A stretch of 11,285 nt of DNA, taken from contig CAZAFN010000034.1 in the NCBI GenBank assembly GCA_964484795.1, positions 1 through 11,285 on the forward strand, read 5' to 3'. Positions 1 to 6,055 of the stretch are shown here, in pieces. The position numbers were made by a program, and so were the translations under genes. Source of the stretch: CAZAFN01 sp964484795 (GTDB lineage Bacteria > Pseudomonadota > Alphaproteobacteria > Methylaequorales > Methylaequoraceae). The notes under the pieces are model-generated. The model was not told where the DNA came from and did not search any database. It saw only the letters and a program-made list of their open reading frames with translations. The first letter of the stretch is position 1. Every line of letters begins with the position of its first letter.

Positions 1-926
1 ACTTGACCTTTTTCAACTGCCTTAAATTTGTATGCAGTTGCCCAGTTTTTCGATGAATTTTCTAATTTGAAATCGTAAGCTCCTGACTTAAATGCCTCCA
101 GTGCAACAGTTTCATCTCGGTAATAGTCATAATGAATGGTTTCAAAGTTGTAACGACCAACATTTACATTTAGATTTTTACCCCAGTAGTTTTTATTTTT
201 TTTTAGGGTAATGCTCCTCCCCGCTTTAACATCTGAAATTAAGTATGGACCACTTCCTAATGGGGGCGTTAAGGTGGTCTTGCTAAAGTCCTTACCTTCC
301 CAGTATTTTTTTGAAAAGATTGGCAGTTGATATCCAATTATTAATGGGAGTTCGGGGTTAGGCTCACCTTTAAAAAAGAATTTTACTTCATCCCCATTAA
401 TTTTTTTTACTTTGTCTACCTGACTCCAGTAAGTTTTATATATTGGATGTCCTTTTGAAATTATAGTTTCAAATGAAAATTTAACATCTTCAGGTTTGAT
501 CTTAGAACCATCGGAAAATTTTGCTTCTTCTCTTATTTTAAATGATACCCAAGACCTATCTTCAGGAACTTTTACTCCTTCTGCTATCAAACCATATTGA
601 CTGAAAGGTTCATCAAAAGAGGATTTCATTAATGTTTCGAAAAGATAAGTTGCCTGATAGGCTGGAACTCCTTTTAAGATATAGGGGTTTAAATTATCAA
701 ATGTTCCAATTGAGAATCTTTTTATTTTGCCACCTTTATATGCATTCTCGTTAGCATAATCAAATTTTTTGAATCCCTCAGAATATTTTAGATCACCATG
801 CATAGCTATTCCATGTTTAAAGGCGAACTCTGTTGCATTAACTGTACGAACATTAAATATAATTAAGATGATTATGAAAAAATTTTTGGATTTTTTAATC
901 AATTCAAATTTTCTAATTAATTCCAT
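1..926 (-). CDS. yejA: Extracellular solute-binding protein family 5, YejA-type peptide ABC transporter component (3' end outside window)
   Basis: This is the periplasmic binding protein of an oligopeptide/microcin C-type ABC importer. The first 308 residues are visible; the full family is about 600, so roughly half lies off the left edge. Residues 1-31 form a signal peptide: charged start, hydrophobic core IIILIIF, and likely cleavage after VNA. The mature part opens with HGIAMHGDLKY, then FDYANENAYKGG and GTFDNLNPY, and later has RYNFETIHYDYY and SKNWAT, all positions well conserved in E. coli YejA. The ATG at 924-926 is the only sensible start before the signal peptide; it lies inside the 3' end of hisN (14-bp overlap), with no clear Shine-Dalgarno, so translation is probably coupled to hisN. 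The permease and ATPase genes (yejB, yejE, yejF) would be expected further left but cannot be seen. Substrate is inferred to be peptides; a precise ligand cannot be told. Confidence 0.88.
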   Translation of the reverse strand, partial: MELIRKFELIKKSKNFFIIILIIFNVRTVNATEFAFKHGIAMHGDLKYSEGFKKFDYANENAYKGGKIKRFSIGTFDNLNPYILKGVPAYQATYLFETLMKSSFDEPFSQYGLIAEGVKVPEDRSWVSFKIREEAKFSDGSKIKPEDVKFSFETIISKGHPIYKTYWSQVDKVKKINGDEVKFFFKGEPNPELPLIIGYQLPIFSKKYWEGKDFSKTTLTPPLGSGPYLISDVKAGRSITLKKNKNYWGKNLNVNVGRYNFETIHYDYYRDETVALEAFKSGAYDFKLENSSKNWATAYKFKAVEKGQ

Positions 927-1698
927 TTAGAAGTTTTAAAATATTTTTATGATGATTGCCATCAATAGATGCAACTACTTTTCCCTCAGATCTTATATTT
1001 AATTTTTCTCCATTCCAATCAGAAATACATCCACCAAGTTCAGTGATTAAGGCAACCTGAGCTAGATAATCCCATGGTTTCATATTCCCTTCCACAATCA
1101 AATCAATTTTTCCTGATAATAACAAACCATATGCATAACAATCTGTTCCAAACACTGGAAATCTAACCTTTTTATATATTTGTTTTATTTTTCTTTGGTG
1201 TGATTCATCAAACATTAAGAGTGAAGTGGATGAAATGATTAATTCGTTAAATTTTTTCCCGCTTCTAGCTAATTTGCAATTTTTTCCATTTAATTTTACT
1301 CCCAACCCATTCCCGCCATACCACCTTTGATTTAAGATTGGTATATCAATAATACCAATTATAGGCACTTTATTTCTAAGACAACATATTAATGTTCCAA
1401 ACATAGGTTTGCCTGCAATAAAACTATGCGTACCATCCAAAGGATCAATAACCCAAACTAATTCTTCGCCAACTTTCTCATTTTCAAATTCTTCACCAAT
1501 TACTCCATGATCTCTATATTTTTTTTTTAATTTTTTTCTAAATAAAATTTCTATTTCCTTGTCAACATCTGTAACAAGAGAACCATCCTTTTTTTTTTCA
1601 ATGTTAAACTTTTTAAAGTAGTTTTTTCTCAGTATTTTTCGACTTTCATCTGCGAAAGAATTTGCAAAATCAAGAAGATCAACATTCTTAAGTGTCAT
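913..1698 (-). CDS. hisN: Histidinol-phosphatase, inositol monophosphatase family (HisN)
   Basis: This enzyme dephosphorylates L-histidinol phosphate, the penultimate step of histidine synthesis in organisms using the IMPase-type enzyme. At 261 residues it is normal family length. Metal-binding motifs of the inositol monophosphatase fold are intact: GEE at 68-70, WVIDPLDGT at 82-90 (Asp85, Asp88) and PWD with Asp210, followed by ELGG. HisN is preferred over SuhB or CysQ because the segment after the DPLDGT motif reads HSFIAGKPMFGTLI, where HisN typically has KSFITGxPLFGTLI, and because of GTDCYAYGLL at 184-193. A general IMPase or nucleotidase role cannot be excluded. Its ATG overlaps the stop of the upstream cytochrome c gene by one base (TAATG), and its own 3' end overlaps yejA, so it sits in the middle of a three-gene operon. 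It carries an A10 lysine tract near residues 35-38. Confidence 0.82.
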   Translation of the reverse strand: MTLKNVDLLDFANSFADESRKILRKNYFKKFNIEKKKDGSLVTDVDKEIEILFRKKLKKKYRDHGVIGEEFENEKVGEELVWVIDPLDGTHSFIAGKPMFGTLICCLRNKVPIIGIIDIPILNQRWYGGNGLGVKLNGKNCKLARSGKKFNELIISSTSLLMFDESHQRKIKQIYKKVRFPVFGTDCYAYGLLLSGKIDLIVEGNMKPWDYLAQVALITELGGCISDWNGEKLNIRSEGKVVASIDGNHHKNILKLLNGIN

Positions 1699-2204
1699 TA
1701 TTTGAGTGAATCTAGATAAAAGATTAGATCAATTCGGTCAGTATCTTTCTTAATTCCTTTGTAAATCATTTTTGTCCCTTTAATGTAGGATTTTGGCTTT
1801 TCAAGAAAATTGAAAAGTTCTTCTACTGACCAATTCTTTTTAAAATCAACTAATGCTTGTGAATATTTGAAGTTATCTATTCCTGCCGATTTTCTTCCTA
1901 CAATTCCCCATAAAGGAGGCCCGGTCTTTGATTTTAGGTTACTAGAAAGATCGTGGCATCCCACACACTGTTTAGCTATTTTTTTTCCGTTTTCTAGATT
2001 GGCATTTTCTAATAAAGAAGCCAAATCAACACTTTTTTGTTTATGTTGATCATTTTTTTTTTCAACAATTTCCTCATCACCAGACTCGTCAATTATGATA
2101 TATCCTTTATCGTATTCTTCGTCGTGAAAAAAAATTTCATCAACTACTTTGAAAGATTGAAATAAAATCAATATTGACATTAAGGATAAAAAATATTTAT
2201 TCAT
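1698..2204 (-). CDS. Membrane-anchored class I cytochrome c (CycM/c552-like)
   Basis: A 168-residue electron carrier. Residues 4-20 form a single hydrophobic segment that is probably an uncleaved anchor, followed by an acidic linker (about residues 28-48) and a mono-haem cytochrome c domain. The haem-binding motif is CVGCH at 80-84; GPPLWGIVGRKSAG at 95-108 is the usual mitochondrial-type cytochrome c segment, and Met146 in GTKMIYKG is the expected sixth iron ligand. This layout (anchor, acidic spacer, C-terminal haem domain, about 170 residues) matches CycM of Paracoccus and Bradyrhizobium, which passes electrons from the bc1 complex to the terminal oxidase on the periplasmic side. The position next to and divergent from kdsB-pheA is common in Alphaproteobacteria. 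It starts the operon that continues into hisN. The assignment to CycM rather than another membrane-bound cytochrome is inference. Confidence 0.88.
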   Translation of the reverse strand: MNKYFLSLMSILILFQSFKVVDEIFFHDEEYDKGYIIIDESGDEEIVEKKNDQHKQKSVDLASLLENANLENGKKIAKQCVGCHDLSSNLKSKTGPPLWGIVGRKSAGIDNFKYSQALVDFKKNWSVEELFNFLEKPKSYIKGTKMIYKGIKKDTDRIDLIFYLDSLK

Positions 2205-2249
2205 ACAAATAGACTGCTAAAAATAATATCTACTATACTAATATAAGAT
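2205..2249. promoter_or_regulatory. Divergent promoter region between cytochrome c gene and kdsB
   Basis: Only 45 bp separate the two divergent starts, so both promoters must lie here or overlap coding sequence. On the plus strand TATACT (2234-2239) is a good -10 hexamer, with TAGACT (2210-2215) 18 bp upstream as a -35 matching four of six positions. Transcription would then begin at about 2246-2250, at or almost at the kdsB start codon, giving a leaderless or near-leaderless mRNA. On the minus strand TATTAT (complement of 2223-2228) is a possible -10 for the cytochrome gene, with no clear -35. In such AT-rich DNA these matches are weak evidence. Confidence 0.35.
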
Positions 2250-3005
2250 GTGGCTATTGTGATCAAAAAAAATAAAAAAAATCTAAATTTATTAATCATC
2301 ATTCCTGCCAGAATAGGATCAACTAGATTAAAAAAAAAATTATTAAAAAAAATTGATGGTACATCAATGATTCTAAGGGTTGCACAAAATGCCTTAAAAA
2401 TGAAATTAGGACCGGTATTGGTTGCAACTGACAGCAAGCAGATATTAGATTTATGCCAAAGAAATGGTATTCGAGTAGTTTTGACAAGTAGAAAACATAA
2501 AAGTGGAACGGATAGAATATGTGAAGCCTATGATTTGATTGATGAAAGATTTGATCTAGTGGTAAATTTGCAAGGTGATCTTCCTTATTTTAAGAAAGAA
2601 TTAATTTCTAAAACTGTGAAACTTTTTTGTGATAAAGAAACGGATATAGGTTCTGCTGTTTGTGATTTAGATGAAGGGGAAATAGATGACTTAAACGTCG
2701 TCAAAGCAAATGTTGTGCTTAATCAAAATGATGAAGGTTTTGCAATTGATTTTACAAGAAAAGCAACTAACAAGAAGAACTTTTACCATCACATAGGAAT
2801 GTATGTTTATAAACCTAATGTTTTGAAAAAATTTGTTCTTTTGTCTCAAACTAAAAATGAAATCGATAGGAGTTTAGAACAGATGAGGGCTATGGACAAT
2901 GGTATTAGAATTAAATTAGTTAAGCTCTCCTATAACCCTCCAAGTATTGATACTTTAAGTGATCTGGAAAAAATAAGATTGCATTTTAAACAAAATGATC
3001 TTTAA
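2250..3005 (+). CDS. kdsB: 3-deoxy-manno-octulosonate cytidylyltransferase (CMP-Kdo synthetase)
   Basis: KdsB activates Kdo with CTP to CMP-Kdo for lipid A/LPS inner-core assembly in the cytoplasm. The 251 residues cover the whole family: IIIPARIGSTRL (17-27), VLVATDS (57-62), the HKSGTDRI segment (83-90), the metal-binding VNLQGDLP (105-112, Asp110), HIGMYVYK (181-188), LEQMRAM (209-215) and SIDTLSDLE (232-240, Asp234). The nucleotide-binding turn usually written RLPGKPL is RLKKKLL here, encoded by an A10 tract; the conserved Lys is kept (Lys30) but the Pro and Gly are lost. No ATG fits the frame upstream of the conserved core. GTG at 2250 gives 251 residues and GTG at 2259 gives 248; either leaves an unusual Lys/Asn-rich N-terminal extension. 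An out-of-frame ATG at 2248 opens a four-codon ORF ending at the second GTG. pheA follows after 11 bp, probably on the same transcript. Confidence 0.93.
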   Translation: MAIVIKKNKKNLNLLIIIPARIGSTRLKKKLLKKIDGTSMILRVAQNALKMKLGPVLVATDSKQILDLCQRNGIRVVLTSRKHKSGTDRICEAYDLIDERFDLVVNLQGDLPYFKKELISKTVKLFCDKETDIGSAVCDLDEGEIDDLNVVKANVVLNQNDEGFAIDFTRKATNKKNFYHHIGMYVYKPNVLKKFVLLSQTKNEIDRSLEQMRAMDNGIRIKLVKLSYNPPSIDTLSDLEKIRLHFKQNDL

Positions 3006-3016
3006 TTTGTTATAAA

Positions 3017-3847
3017 ATGGCTAAAATTATTTCATTTCAAGGTTTGCCCGGAGCTTATTCTGATCTAGTCTGTAGAAAATTTTATGGAAACCACAAAACT
3101 TTACCTTGTAGCACTTTTGAGCAAACTTTGAGTGCTGTTGAAAATGAACAAGCAGAAACTGCCCTTATTCCTGTGGAAAATAATCTTGCTGGACGCGTTG
3201 CTGATATGCACTTTCTTTTAGAGAAAATTAGTCTTAAAATTGTTGCAGAACATTATCACAAAATTGAGCATCATCTTCTGGCAAAAAAAAACAGTAAAGT
3301 TGCAAATATTAATAATGTCTATAGTCATTCACATGCCTTGTCACAATGTAGAAATAATTTAAAGAAATTTAATCTTAACCCAGTTCACTTTATTGATACA
3401 GCTGGTGCAGCAAAATTCGTTTCTGAGAGCGAAGATGCTTCTTTAGCTGCAATTGCTTCGGAGTTATCTTCAAGTATTTATAAGTTAAGAATTTTAAAAA
3501 GAAATTTTGAGGATAAAAAAAATAATGTTACTAGATTTCTTGTTTTTTCTAAGAAAAGTAAAAAAATTAGTACTGATAAAAAGGTTATTACGTCAATAGT
3601 TTTTAATACAAAAAATTTGCCGGCATCTCTTTATAAAGCTTTAGGTGGATTTGCTTCAAATGGAATAAACTTAACACGTCTTGAGAGTTTTTTTGTTAAC
3701 AGAGATTTTAAACAGTTTTCTTTTTTAATTGATGTAGAGTCCCATCCTGAGAAAAAAAACTTTAAAAATGCTTTAGATGAGTTGCAACATTATTCTACTA
3801 AAATAAAAATTCTTGGTTTTTATGAAGCATCACCTTTTAGAACTTAA
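3017..3847 (+). CDS. pheA: Prephenate dehydratase with C-terminal ACT domain
   Basis: This enzyme converts prephenate to phenylpyruvate in phenylalanine synthesis. The 276 residues match the monofunctional enzyme with no chorismate mutase domain, the usual form in Alphaproteobacteria. The catalytic domain (1-178) shows SFQGLPGAYS at the start, ALIPVENNLAGRV (49-61), and the NVTRF motif with the catalytic Thr172 before FLVFSKK. The ACT regulatory domain (about 191-270) carries LPASLYKALGGFASNGINLTR. The feedback site motifs differ from enteric P-protein: GALV is replaced by ASLY and ESRP by ESFF (223-226). Related alphaproteobacterial enzymes also vary here, so phenylalanine feedback may differ but is not shown to be lost. 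It lies 11 bp after kdsB with no clear Shine-Dalgarno, and the ffs-dnaX cluster starts downstream. Confidence 0.93.
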   Translation: MAKIISFQGLPGAYSDLVCRKFYGNHKTLPCSTFEQTLSAVENEQAETALIPVENNLAGRVADMHFLLEKISLKIVAEHYHKIEHHLLAKKNSKVANINNVYSHSHALSQCRNNLKKFNLNPVHFIDTAGAAKFVSESEDASLAAIASELSSSIYKLRILKRNFEDKKNNVTRFLVFSKKSKKISTDKKVITSIVFNTKNLPASLYKALGGFASNGINLTRLESFFVNRDFKQFSFLIDVESHPEKKNFKNALDELQHYSTKIKILGFYEASPFRT

Positions 3848-3852
3848 TAATT

Positions 3853-3881
3853 TATTTTAAATTAAGTTTTAAAATGTTAAT
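3853..3881 (+). promoter_or_regulatory. Candidate promoter for the SRP RNA gene
   Basis: The predicted 5' end of the SRP RNA (about 3888) is preceded at the right distance by GTTAAT (3876-3881), matching four of six -10 positions. A TATTTT hexamer 17 bp further upstream is a poor -35. A stable RNA is expected to have its own promoter and this is the only non-coding stretch available, but the hexamers are weak and partly overlap the AT inverted repeat. Confidence 0.25.
3854..3875 (+). other. AT-only inverted repeat after pheA
   Basis: Eight perfect base pairs (ATTTTAAA with TTTAAAAT) enclose a six-base loop, starting 7 bases after the pheA stop codon. The stem has no G or C and no T run follows it, so it is not a classical terminator. 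It may weakly mark the end of pheA or be a chance product of AT-rich DNA upstream of the SRP RNA gene. Confidence 0.25.
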
Positions 3882-3887
3882 TTATTG

Positions 3888-3983
3888 TTGGGAGTTGAGT
3901 TTAGGCAATAGCCTCGCCAACCCGGTCAGAACTGAAAAGAAGCAGCCGTAACGATTGCTATTGGGTTAGACTTCAACTCCTTT
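3888..3983 (+). ncRNA. ffs: Signal recognition particle RNA, bacterial small (4.5S) type
   Basis: The SRP RNA binds Ffh and targets ribosomes making membrane proteins. The conserved Ffh-binding core is unmistakable: GGTCAG (3924-3929), an apical CT-GAAA-AG stem-loop with a GNRA tetraloop, and AAGCAGCC (3940-3947), aligning base for base in length with the E. coli 4.5S core. Lower stems close correctly: CAATAGC (3906-3912) pairs with GCTATTG (3957-3963), TCG (3913-3915) with CGA (3952-3954), and the terminal stem GGAGTTGA (3891-3898) with TCAACTCC (3973-3980). The locus is visibly richer in G and C than its surroundings, as expected of a structured RNA in an AT-rich genome. The ends are estimated from the terminal helix. 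dnaX follows immediately, and no terminator separates them, so the mature RNA may be cut from an ffs-dnaX transcript. Confidence 0.95.
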
Positions 3984-3990
3984 CGAGGAG
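3977..3990 (+). promoter_or_regulatory. UUCG-loop hairpin spanning the ffs 3' end and the dnaX Shine-Dalgarno
   Basis: CTCCT (3977-3981) can pair with AGGAG (3986-3990) around a TTCG tetraloop. CTCC is also the 3' strand of the SRP RNA terminal stem, and GAGGAG (3985-3990) is the dnaX ribosome binding site, five bases before the ATG at 3996. The two pairings exclude each other: when the SRP stem is closed the Shine-Dalgarno is free, and when this hairpin forms the site is masked. The GAGGAG is the strongest ribosome binding site in the window and fixes the dnaX start. The pairing is seen in sequence; any regulatory role is inference. Confidence 0.5.
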
Positions 3991-3995
3991 CACCA

Positions 3996-5708
3996 ATGAA
4001 TAATGACGAAAGCTATATTGTATTAGCAAGAAAGTATAGACCAAAAAAATTGTCTGACTTGATAGGGCAAGAGGAAGTTGCTGAAATCATTGAAGGTTCT
4101 GTGAAATTAAATAGAGTTGCACATTCCTTTCTTTTTTCAGGCACACGTGGTGTCGGGAAAACAACTATTGCTAGAATACTTGCAAAGATAGTTAATTGTA
4201 ATTCAATTGATGTGAAATCTGTTGAGCCATGCGGTAAATGTGAAAATTGTGTTTCCATTGACAAAGAAAGCAATATTGATGTAGTTGAAATTGACGCTGC
4301 TAGTCGAACTGGTGTTTCAGATGTCAGAGAGATAATTGAAAATGTTAGCTATAAACCAGTTTCAGCAAAAAAAAAAGTATTCATCATTGATGAAGTTCAT
4401 ATGTTATCAAAGGCAGCATTTAATGCATTGTTAAAAACTTTAGAAGAACCACCACTTGATGTTATTTTTATTTTTGCAACCACTGAAATTGAAAAGGTAC
4501 CTGTTACAATCTTGTCTAGATGTCAAAGATTTTTGCTTAAAAGAATAGATCCAAAGCTAATTTCAGATCATCTAAAGTTGATAGCAAAAAAAGAAGGATT
4601 TGACCTAGATCAACAATCATCAAATTTGATAGCTCAATGTTCTGAAGGTTCAGTAAGAGATGCTTTATCAATATTAGACAATGTTTTAGCAAGAGGAAAA
4701 ACAATTAATTTAGAGAGTGTCAGGGAAGTGTTAGGGCTATTAGATAATACATTAGTTTTAGATCTATTTGAGAGTCTCTGTGATGGGGATGTTAATTCTT
4801 CTTTAGAAAAGTTTAATGATATTTATAACAAAGGGGTTTCTATTGATCTTCTAGCCAAAACAATTATGAATTTTACTTATCATACTGCTAGAATTAAATC
4901 TGAAGTTGATAAAGATTTTTCTTTTCTTGATGCGGAAAGTCAAAAAAAGATTGAAAAGATTTCGTTAAAGTTTGAAATGGACTTTATAGTAAGATTTTGG
5001 GAATTGATGCAAAAATATGTGAATGAAATTTCTTCATTCTTTGATGAGAAGCAATGTTTTGAAATGATAATTATGAGATTATGCTATGTTGCATTAGTTC
5101 CAACGCCATTTGAAATAATAAAAGAAAAAAAATTACTTGAAAAGGAATCTGATTCTAACCAGAAAAATGACTTAAGTATCAAGTCAAAAAATGAAAATTT
5201 TTCAAAAAAAAAAGTTTTAGATGATTTTGATACTAATTTAGCTAGGCAAAAAGAACCTAATGCGAATATTGTTGAGAAACCGAACAATCTGATTTCTGGA
5301 AAAGATAGTATGGAGAAATTTTCAAAACTTATAAATCTAATTGATGATAGATCAGAAGTTTTAATTTCTTATCATCTTAAGAATTCATTCCGACTTGTTC
5401 ATTTTTCTGAGCCTGATCTTAATAAGAAGATTGGAACGATAGAATTGGAAAACATTGCGGAAAAGATTAATTATAAAGAGATTTTGTGGAAAGCCTCAAA
5501 AGTAATTGAGAAATCCACGAACTGCAGGTGGATTTTTTCCATATCTAATAAACAAGGATTTAAGTCTATAGCTGAATACGAGAATGAAAAAAACAATCAG
5601 AAGATTGAATTAATAAAAAAAGACAAGTTAATTAAAAAAATTCTTGAAATCATTCCTTCTTCTGAAGTAATTTCAATAAATAAGGTTAAATCCAAAGAAT
5701 CTTCTTAA
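3996..5708 (+). CDS. dnaX: DNA polymerase III subunit gamma/tau (clamp loader)
   Basis: DnaX is the motor subunit of the clamp loader and, as tau, ties polymerase cores to the replisome. Domain I-II AAA+ features are all present: Walker A SGTRGVGKTT (48-57), the zinc-binding cysteines 68, 79, 82 and 85, Walker B VFIIDEVHML (128-137), sensor 1 FATTE (160-164), SRC with Arg175 as the arginine finger, and sensor 2 GSVRDAL (218-224). Domain III ends near residue 375 (LVPTPFEII). A Lys/Asn/Ser-rich linker (about 376-435) leads to a C-terminal domain (436-563) containing FRLVHFSEPDL and CRWIFSIS, resembling the tau C-terminal domain of other Alphaproteobacteria. Length 570 is normal. An A10 tract at 5204-5213 lies in the linker, with stops in both alternative frames directly after it, so a gamma-like short form is possible. 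The start is fixed by GAGGAG at 3985-3990. ybaB follows after 16 bp. Confidence 0.97.
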   Translation: MNNDESYIVLARKYRPKKLSDLIGQEEVAEIIEGSVKLNRVAHSFLFSGTRGVGKTTIARILAKIVNCNSIDVKSVEPCGKCENCVSIDKESNIDVVEIDAASRTGVSDVREIIENVSYKPVSAKKKVFIIDEVHMLSKAAFNALLKTLEEPPLDVIFIFATTEIEKVPVTILSRCQRFLLKRIDPKLISDHLKLIAKKEGFDLDQQSSNLIAQCSEGSVRDALSILDNVLARGKTINLESVREVLGLLDNTLVLDLFESLCDGDVNSSLEKFNDIYNKGVSIDLLAKTIMNFTYHTARIKSEVDKDFSFLDAESQKKIEKISLKFEMDFIVRFWELMQKYVNEISSFFDEKQCFEMIIMRLCYVALVPTPFEIIKEKKLLEKESDSNQKNDLSIKSKNENFSKKKVLDDFDTNLARQKEPNANIVEKPNNLISGKDSMEKFSKLINLIDDRSEVLISYHLKNSFRLVHFSEPDLNKKIGTIELENIAEKINYKEILWKASKVIEKSTNCRWIFSISNKQGFKSIAEYENEKNNQKIELIKKDKLIKKILEIIPSSEVISINKVKSKESS

Positions 5709-5724
5709 AAAAAAGGAAAATAAA

Positions 5725-6048
5725 ATGACAAACATATCCCAAATCATGAAACAGGCTAAGGCTATGCAAGAGAAAATGGCTGAAGTCCAGAAAAAGATAG
5801 AAGAAACCGAAATAGAGGGTAATTCTGGCGGTGGAGCAGTTAAAGTTATTGTCGATGGAAAACATAATCTAAAAAAAATAAAGATAGACCCATCACTTGT
5901 TGATAAAGAGGAGGTAGAAGTTCTTGAAGATCTTATTATTGCAGCAATTAATGATGCTAATAAGAAGATTGCTGAGAATATGAGCAGTCAACTAGGTTCG
6001 GTCTCCGGTGGGATGGGTTTGCCTCCAGGAATGAAACTTCCATTTTAA
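5725..6048 (+). CDS. ybaB: Nucleoid-associated protein, YbaB/EbfC family
   Basis: A small DNA-binding protein of 107 residues, normal for the family, that acts as a dimer on the nucleoid. The order is typical: an N-terminal amphipathic helix (MKQAKAMQEKMAEVQKKIEE, about 8-27), a beta segment with GGGAVKVIVDGKHNLKKIKIDPSLV (36-60), a second long helix (EVLEDLIIAAINDANKKI), and a Gly/Met/Pro-rich tail SGGMGLPPGMKLPF. The ribosome binding site AAGGA (5713-5717) sits seven bases before the ATG. The position between dnaX and recR is one of the most widespread gene orders in bacteria, and the three are probably co-transcribed; recR starts seven bases after the stop codon. Confidence 0.95.
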   Translation: MTNISQIMKQAKAMQEKMAEVQKKIEETEIEGNSGGGAVKVIVDGKHNLKKIKIDPSLVDKEEVEVLEDLIIAAINDANKKIAENMSSQLGSVSGGMGLPPGMKLPF

Positions 6049-6055
6049 TTAGCAT

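Noticed and set aside
1810..2049. Plus-strand open frame opposite the cytochrome c gene
   Set aside because: The opposite frame carries a full cytochrome c with CVGCH and its Met ligand; this one has no recognisable feature.
3854..3875. Inverted repeat as an intrinsic terminator of pheA
   Set aside because: The stem is all A/T and no T run follows; kept only as a low-confidence repeat.
4367..4376. A10 tract in the dnaX ATPase domain as a programmed slippage site
   Set aside because: A product ending near residue 130 would lack Walker B and most of the clamp-loader domains, so it cannot be a gamma form; it serves as a caution for the tract at 5204.
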